DNA from: Geodermatophilus dictyosporus
GTDB taxonomy: Bacteria; Actinomycetota; Actinomycetes; Mycobacteriales; Geodermatophilaceae
Reading direction: 5' to 3'
DNA: 64,000 nt
Assembly: GCF_900115505.1 (NCBI RefSeq)
Contig: NZ_FOWQ01000007.1
Coordinates: forward strand, 1 to 64,000
Position numbers and translations under genes: made by a program. Of the stretch, positions 62,090 to 64,000 are shown piece after piece (position 1 is the first letter of the stretch; every line of letters begins with the position of its first letter). The notes beneath the pieces were generated by a model. It searched no databases. It was not told the origin of the DNA and saw only the letters and a program-made list of their open reading frames with translations.

Positions 62090-64000
62090 GTGACGCGCCG
62101 CCGGAGCGCCCGGGTGCTGGCGACGGCCCTGCTGACGCTCCCGCTGCTCGCCGCCGCGCCCGTGGCCGCCGCGCCGTCGGCCGCGGCGGCGCCCGCTGCG
62201 CCCGCCCCGGATCCGGCTGCCGACGACCGGCCCGTGGCGGTCGAGGTGACGCGGCTGGACCCGCGGACCGTCGCCCCCGGGGGCACCGTGACCGTCGAGG
62301 GCCGGCTGACCAACACCGGCACCGAGACGCTCACCGAGCTCACCCTGCGGCTGCAGCGGGGGGCGGTGGTGACCACGCGGGCCGAGCTGCTCGCGGCCGA
62401 CGCCGACCCCGACCCGGTCACCGCCGGCTCCGCTCCCTTCGCGACGGTCGCCGGGGAGCTCGCGCCCGGCGACGAGGTGGCCTTCACCTACACCGCCACC
62501 ACTGCCGACCTGGGCATGGATCGCGACGGCGTCCACCCGCTGCTGCTCAACGTCAACGCCACCGGCCCCGACGGCGGGAAGAGCCGGGTCGGGGAGGTGC
62601 GGACCTCGGTCGTGCAGCAGACGGCGCCCCCGGCGACCGCCACGTCGGTCGCCTGGCTCTGGCCGCTGGTCGAGCCCACCCACCGCGACGCCGCCGGCGG
62701 GTTCGCCGACGACGACCTGGCCGCCGAGGTGTCCGCCGACGGCCGGCTCGACCGCGCCCTCGCGGTGCTGGAGCGGCTGCCCACCGCCGTCCTCCCCGGT
62801 GCCGTCGAGCCCGGACCGGTCGCGCCGGTGACGCTGGCGGTCGACCCCGTGCTGGTCGAGGAGCTCGCGCTGATGGCCGAGGGGCCCTACGCCGTCGCCG
62901 GGCAGGAGGGTGCCGGCACCGGCACCGAGGCCGCCGCCGCGTGGCTGGACCGGCTGCGCGCCGTGGCCGCCGACCACACCGTCGTCGCGCTGCCCTACGG
63001 CGACGTGGACGCCGACGCGCTGCAGTCCGCCGGCCTGCCCGCCGTCGTCACCCGGAGCCTGCCCCGCGCCGCGCAGGACCCGGTCGACGGCGACGGCGGG
63101 GCGGTGGTCGGCGGCGACTCCCCGGGCCCGGCCGGCGCCGACCTGCTGGCCGAGCAGCTCGGCATCGAGCCCCGCACCGACCTCGCCTGGGCCGCCGGCG
63201 GGTCGCTGCGCGCCGACACCCTGGCCACGCTGGCCGACGGCGGCGTCGACACGGTCGTGCTCGACTCCGGCGCGCTGGCCGCGGCGGACGCCGTCCTGGG
63301 CCTCGACGGCGGCGCCGCCGCCCGCGCCACCGTCGCCGGGGACGACGGGCCGGTCCCCGCGCTGGTCGCCGACGGGCGGCTCTCCGACCTGGTCGGGTCG
63401 GCCCGGACCACCGAGGGCGGTGTGCGCGTGGCCGAGCAGCGCTACCTCGCCGAGCTGGTGCTGCTCTCCCAGCAGCCGGTGGCCGACCCGGCCGGCCAGA
63501 GCGTGCTGGTGGCCCCGCCGCGCGACGTCGACCCCGACCCGGACGCCGTCGCCGCGATGATCACCGACACCGCGCTGCCCGGGCTGCGGCCGGCCTCGCT
63601 CGCCGACCTCGCCGCGGGACCGCTCAGCGGCGCGGACGGCGCGCTCGCGCCCGCCGACGGCGACCCGCCCCAGGCGGCGGGCCTGGACCCGGCCGCCCTG
63701 GCCGACGTCGCCGCCGCGGTGGAGCTGCGCGACGACCTGGCCGGCGCCGTCGTCGGCGAGCCCGCCGACGCCCTGGCGCCCTACGACGCCGCCACCGCGC
63801 GCGCCGCCTCCGCCTCCTGGCGGGGCGACCCGGAGGGCTCCCGGGTCGTCGCGGCCGACCTGCGCGCCACCCTCGGCGGGCTGCGCGAGCAGGTGAGCCT
63901 GCTGGCCCCGGTCGAGGGCAGCTACAGCCTGGCCTCGAACGACGCGCCGCTGGTCCTCACCGTGCAGAACGACCTGCCCTTCGCCGTCCGGGTGCTGGTG
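62090..64000 (+). CDS. Secreted DUF6049 family protein (C-terminus beyond window edge)
   Basis: 637 residues in the window, frame open to the edge. Signal peptide (about 1-35: MTRRRSARVLATALLTLPLL then an Ala-rich cleavage region), an Ig-like beta domain (VTRLDPRTVAPGGTVTVEGR), then a long alpha/beta region with Asp-rich loops. GTG at 62090 with GGGGGAG upstream. Homologue by position of Rv3909, which lies between the NUDIX gene and mviN (lipid II flippase); a role at the cell envelope is therefore likely but unproven. Confidence 0.88.
   Translation, partial: MTRRRSARVLATALLTLPLLAAAPVAAAPSAAAAPAAPAPDPAADDRPVAVEVTRLDPRTVAPGGTVTVEGRLTNTGTETLTELTLRLQRGAVVTTRAELLAADADPDPVTAGSAPFATVAGELAPGDEVAFTYTATTADLGMDRDGVHPLLLNVNATGPDGGKSRVGEVRTSVVQQTAPPATATSVAWLWPLVEPTHRDAAGGFADDDLAAEVSADGRLDRALAVLERLPTAVLPGAVEPGPVAPVTLAVDPVLVEELALMAEGPYAVAGQEGAGTGTEAAAAWLDRLRAVAADHTVVALPYGDVDADALQSAGLPAVVTRSLPRAAQDPVDGDGGAVVGGDSPGPAGADLLAEQLGIEPRTDLAWAAGGSLRADTLATLADGGVDTVVLDSGALAAADAVLGLDGGAAARATVAGDDGPVPALVADGRLSDLVGSARTTEGGVRVAEQRYLAELVLLSQQPVADPAGQSVLVAPPRDVDPDPDAVAAMITDTALPGLRPASLADLAAGPLSGADGALAPADGDPPQAAGLDPAALADVAAAVELRDDLAGAVVGEPADALAPYDAATARAASASWRGDPEGSRVVAADLRATLGGLREQVSLLAPVEGSYSLASNDAPLVLTVQNDLPFAVRVLV

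Overview
The window is very GC-rich DNA. Genes are packed tightly on both strands, GTG starts are frequent, and 1- to 4-base stop/start overlaps are common. Protein content and gene order point to an actinobacterium, most likely of the Geodermatophilaceae type (Blastococcus, Geodermatophilus or Modestobacter); that family assignment is inference. I recognise about 55 protein genes. I see no rRNA, tRNA, CRISPR array or insertion sequence.

Layout, left to right. 1-2.9 kb: two tandem chemoreceptor genes, the first cut by the window edge. 3.2-11 kb: a stress and ion block with trehalose synthesis (otsA-otsB), paired fluoride channels (crcB-crcB), a TerC-family metal exporter behind a yybP-ykoY type manganese riboswitch, and the two-gene pathway for the osmolyte N-acetylglutaminylglutamine amide (asnO-ngg). 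11-13.4 kb: a PTH2-like protein and a DUF222/HNH nuclease. 13.5-17.3 kb: a four-gene siderophore ABC importer behind an IdeR/DtxR-like box. 17.4-25.9 kb: an aldo/keto reductase, a PaaX-like regulator, small membrane proteins, a glycine-rich protein, a LOV-GAF-SpoIIE phosphatase (probable blue-light receptor), a flavin reductase and a PAS-GGDEF protein. 25.9-37 kb: an M20 peptidase, phosphoglucomutase, a BluB-CobT fusion, alpha/beta hydrolases, a SNF2-like helicase, DNA polymerase IV and a methyltransferase. 37.3-40.9 kb: a PucR-type regulator divergent from a ferredoxin reductase/acyl desaturase pair. 41-43 kb: a secreted esterase.

43.5-64 kb resembles the origin-proximal region of Mycobacterium tuberculosis. 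It carries dnaB with an intein, rplI, rpsR, ssb, rpsF, a GT87-like enzyme, a class A PBP, DUF5318, padR, ino1, yqgE and an MFS transporter, followed by the cca-NUDIX-DUF6049 group that normally precedes mviN. By that comparison oriC should lie a little beyond the right edge. Four copies of a perfect 14-base parS-like palindrome across the window fit an origin-near position.

The most interesting items are: the dnaB intein, which has a class 3 (Trp-Cys-Thr) signature, sits inside the Walker A loop and carries two zinc-finger-like Cys clusters; the LOV-controlled phosphatase; the BluB-CobT fusion; the parS-like sites; the manganese riboswitch; a PadR operator beside ino1; and a family of hairpin-forming intergenic repeats around the ribosomal protein genes.
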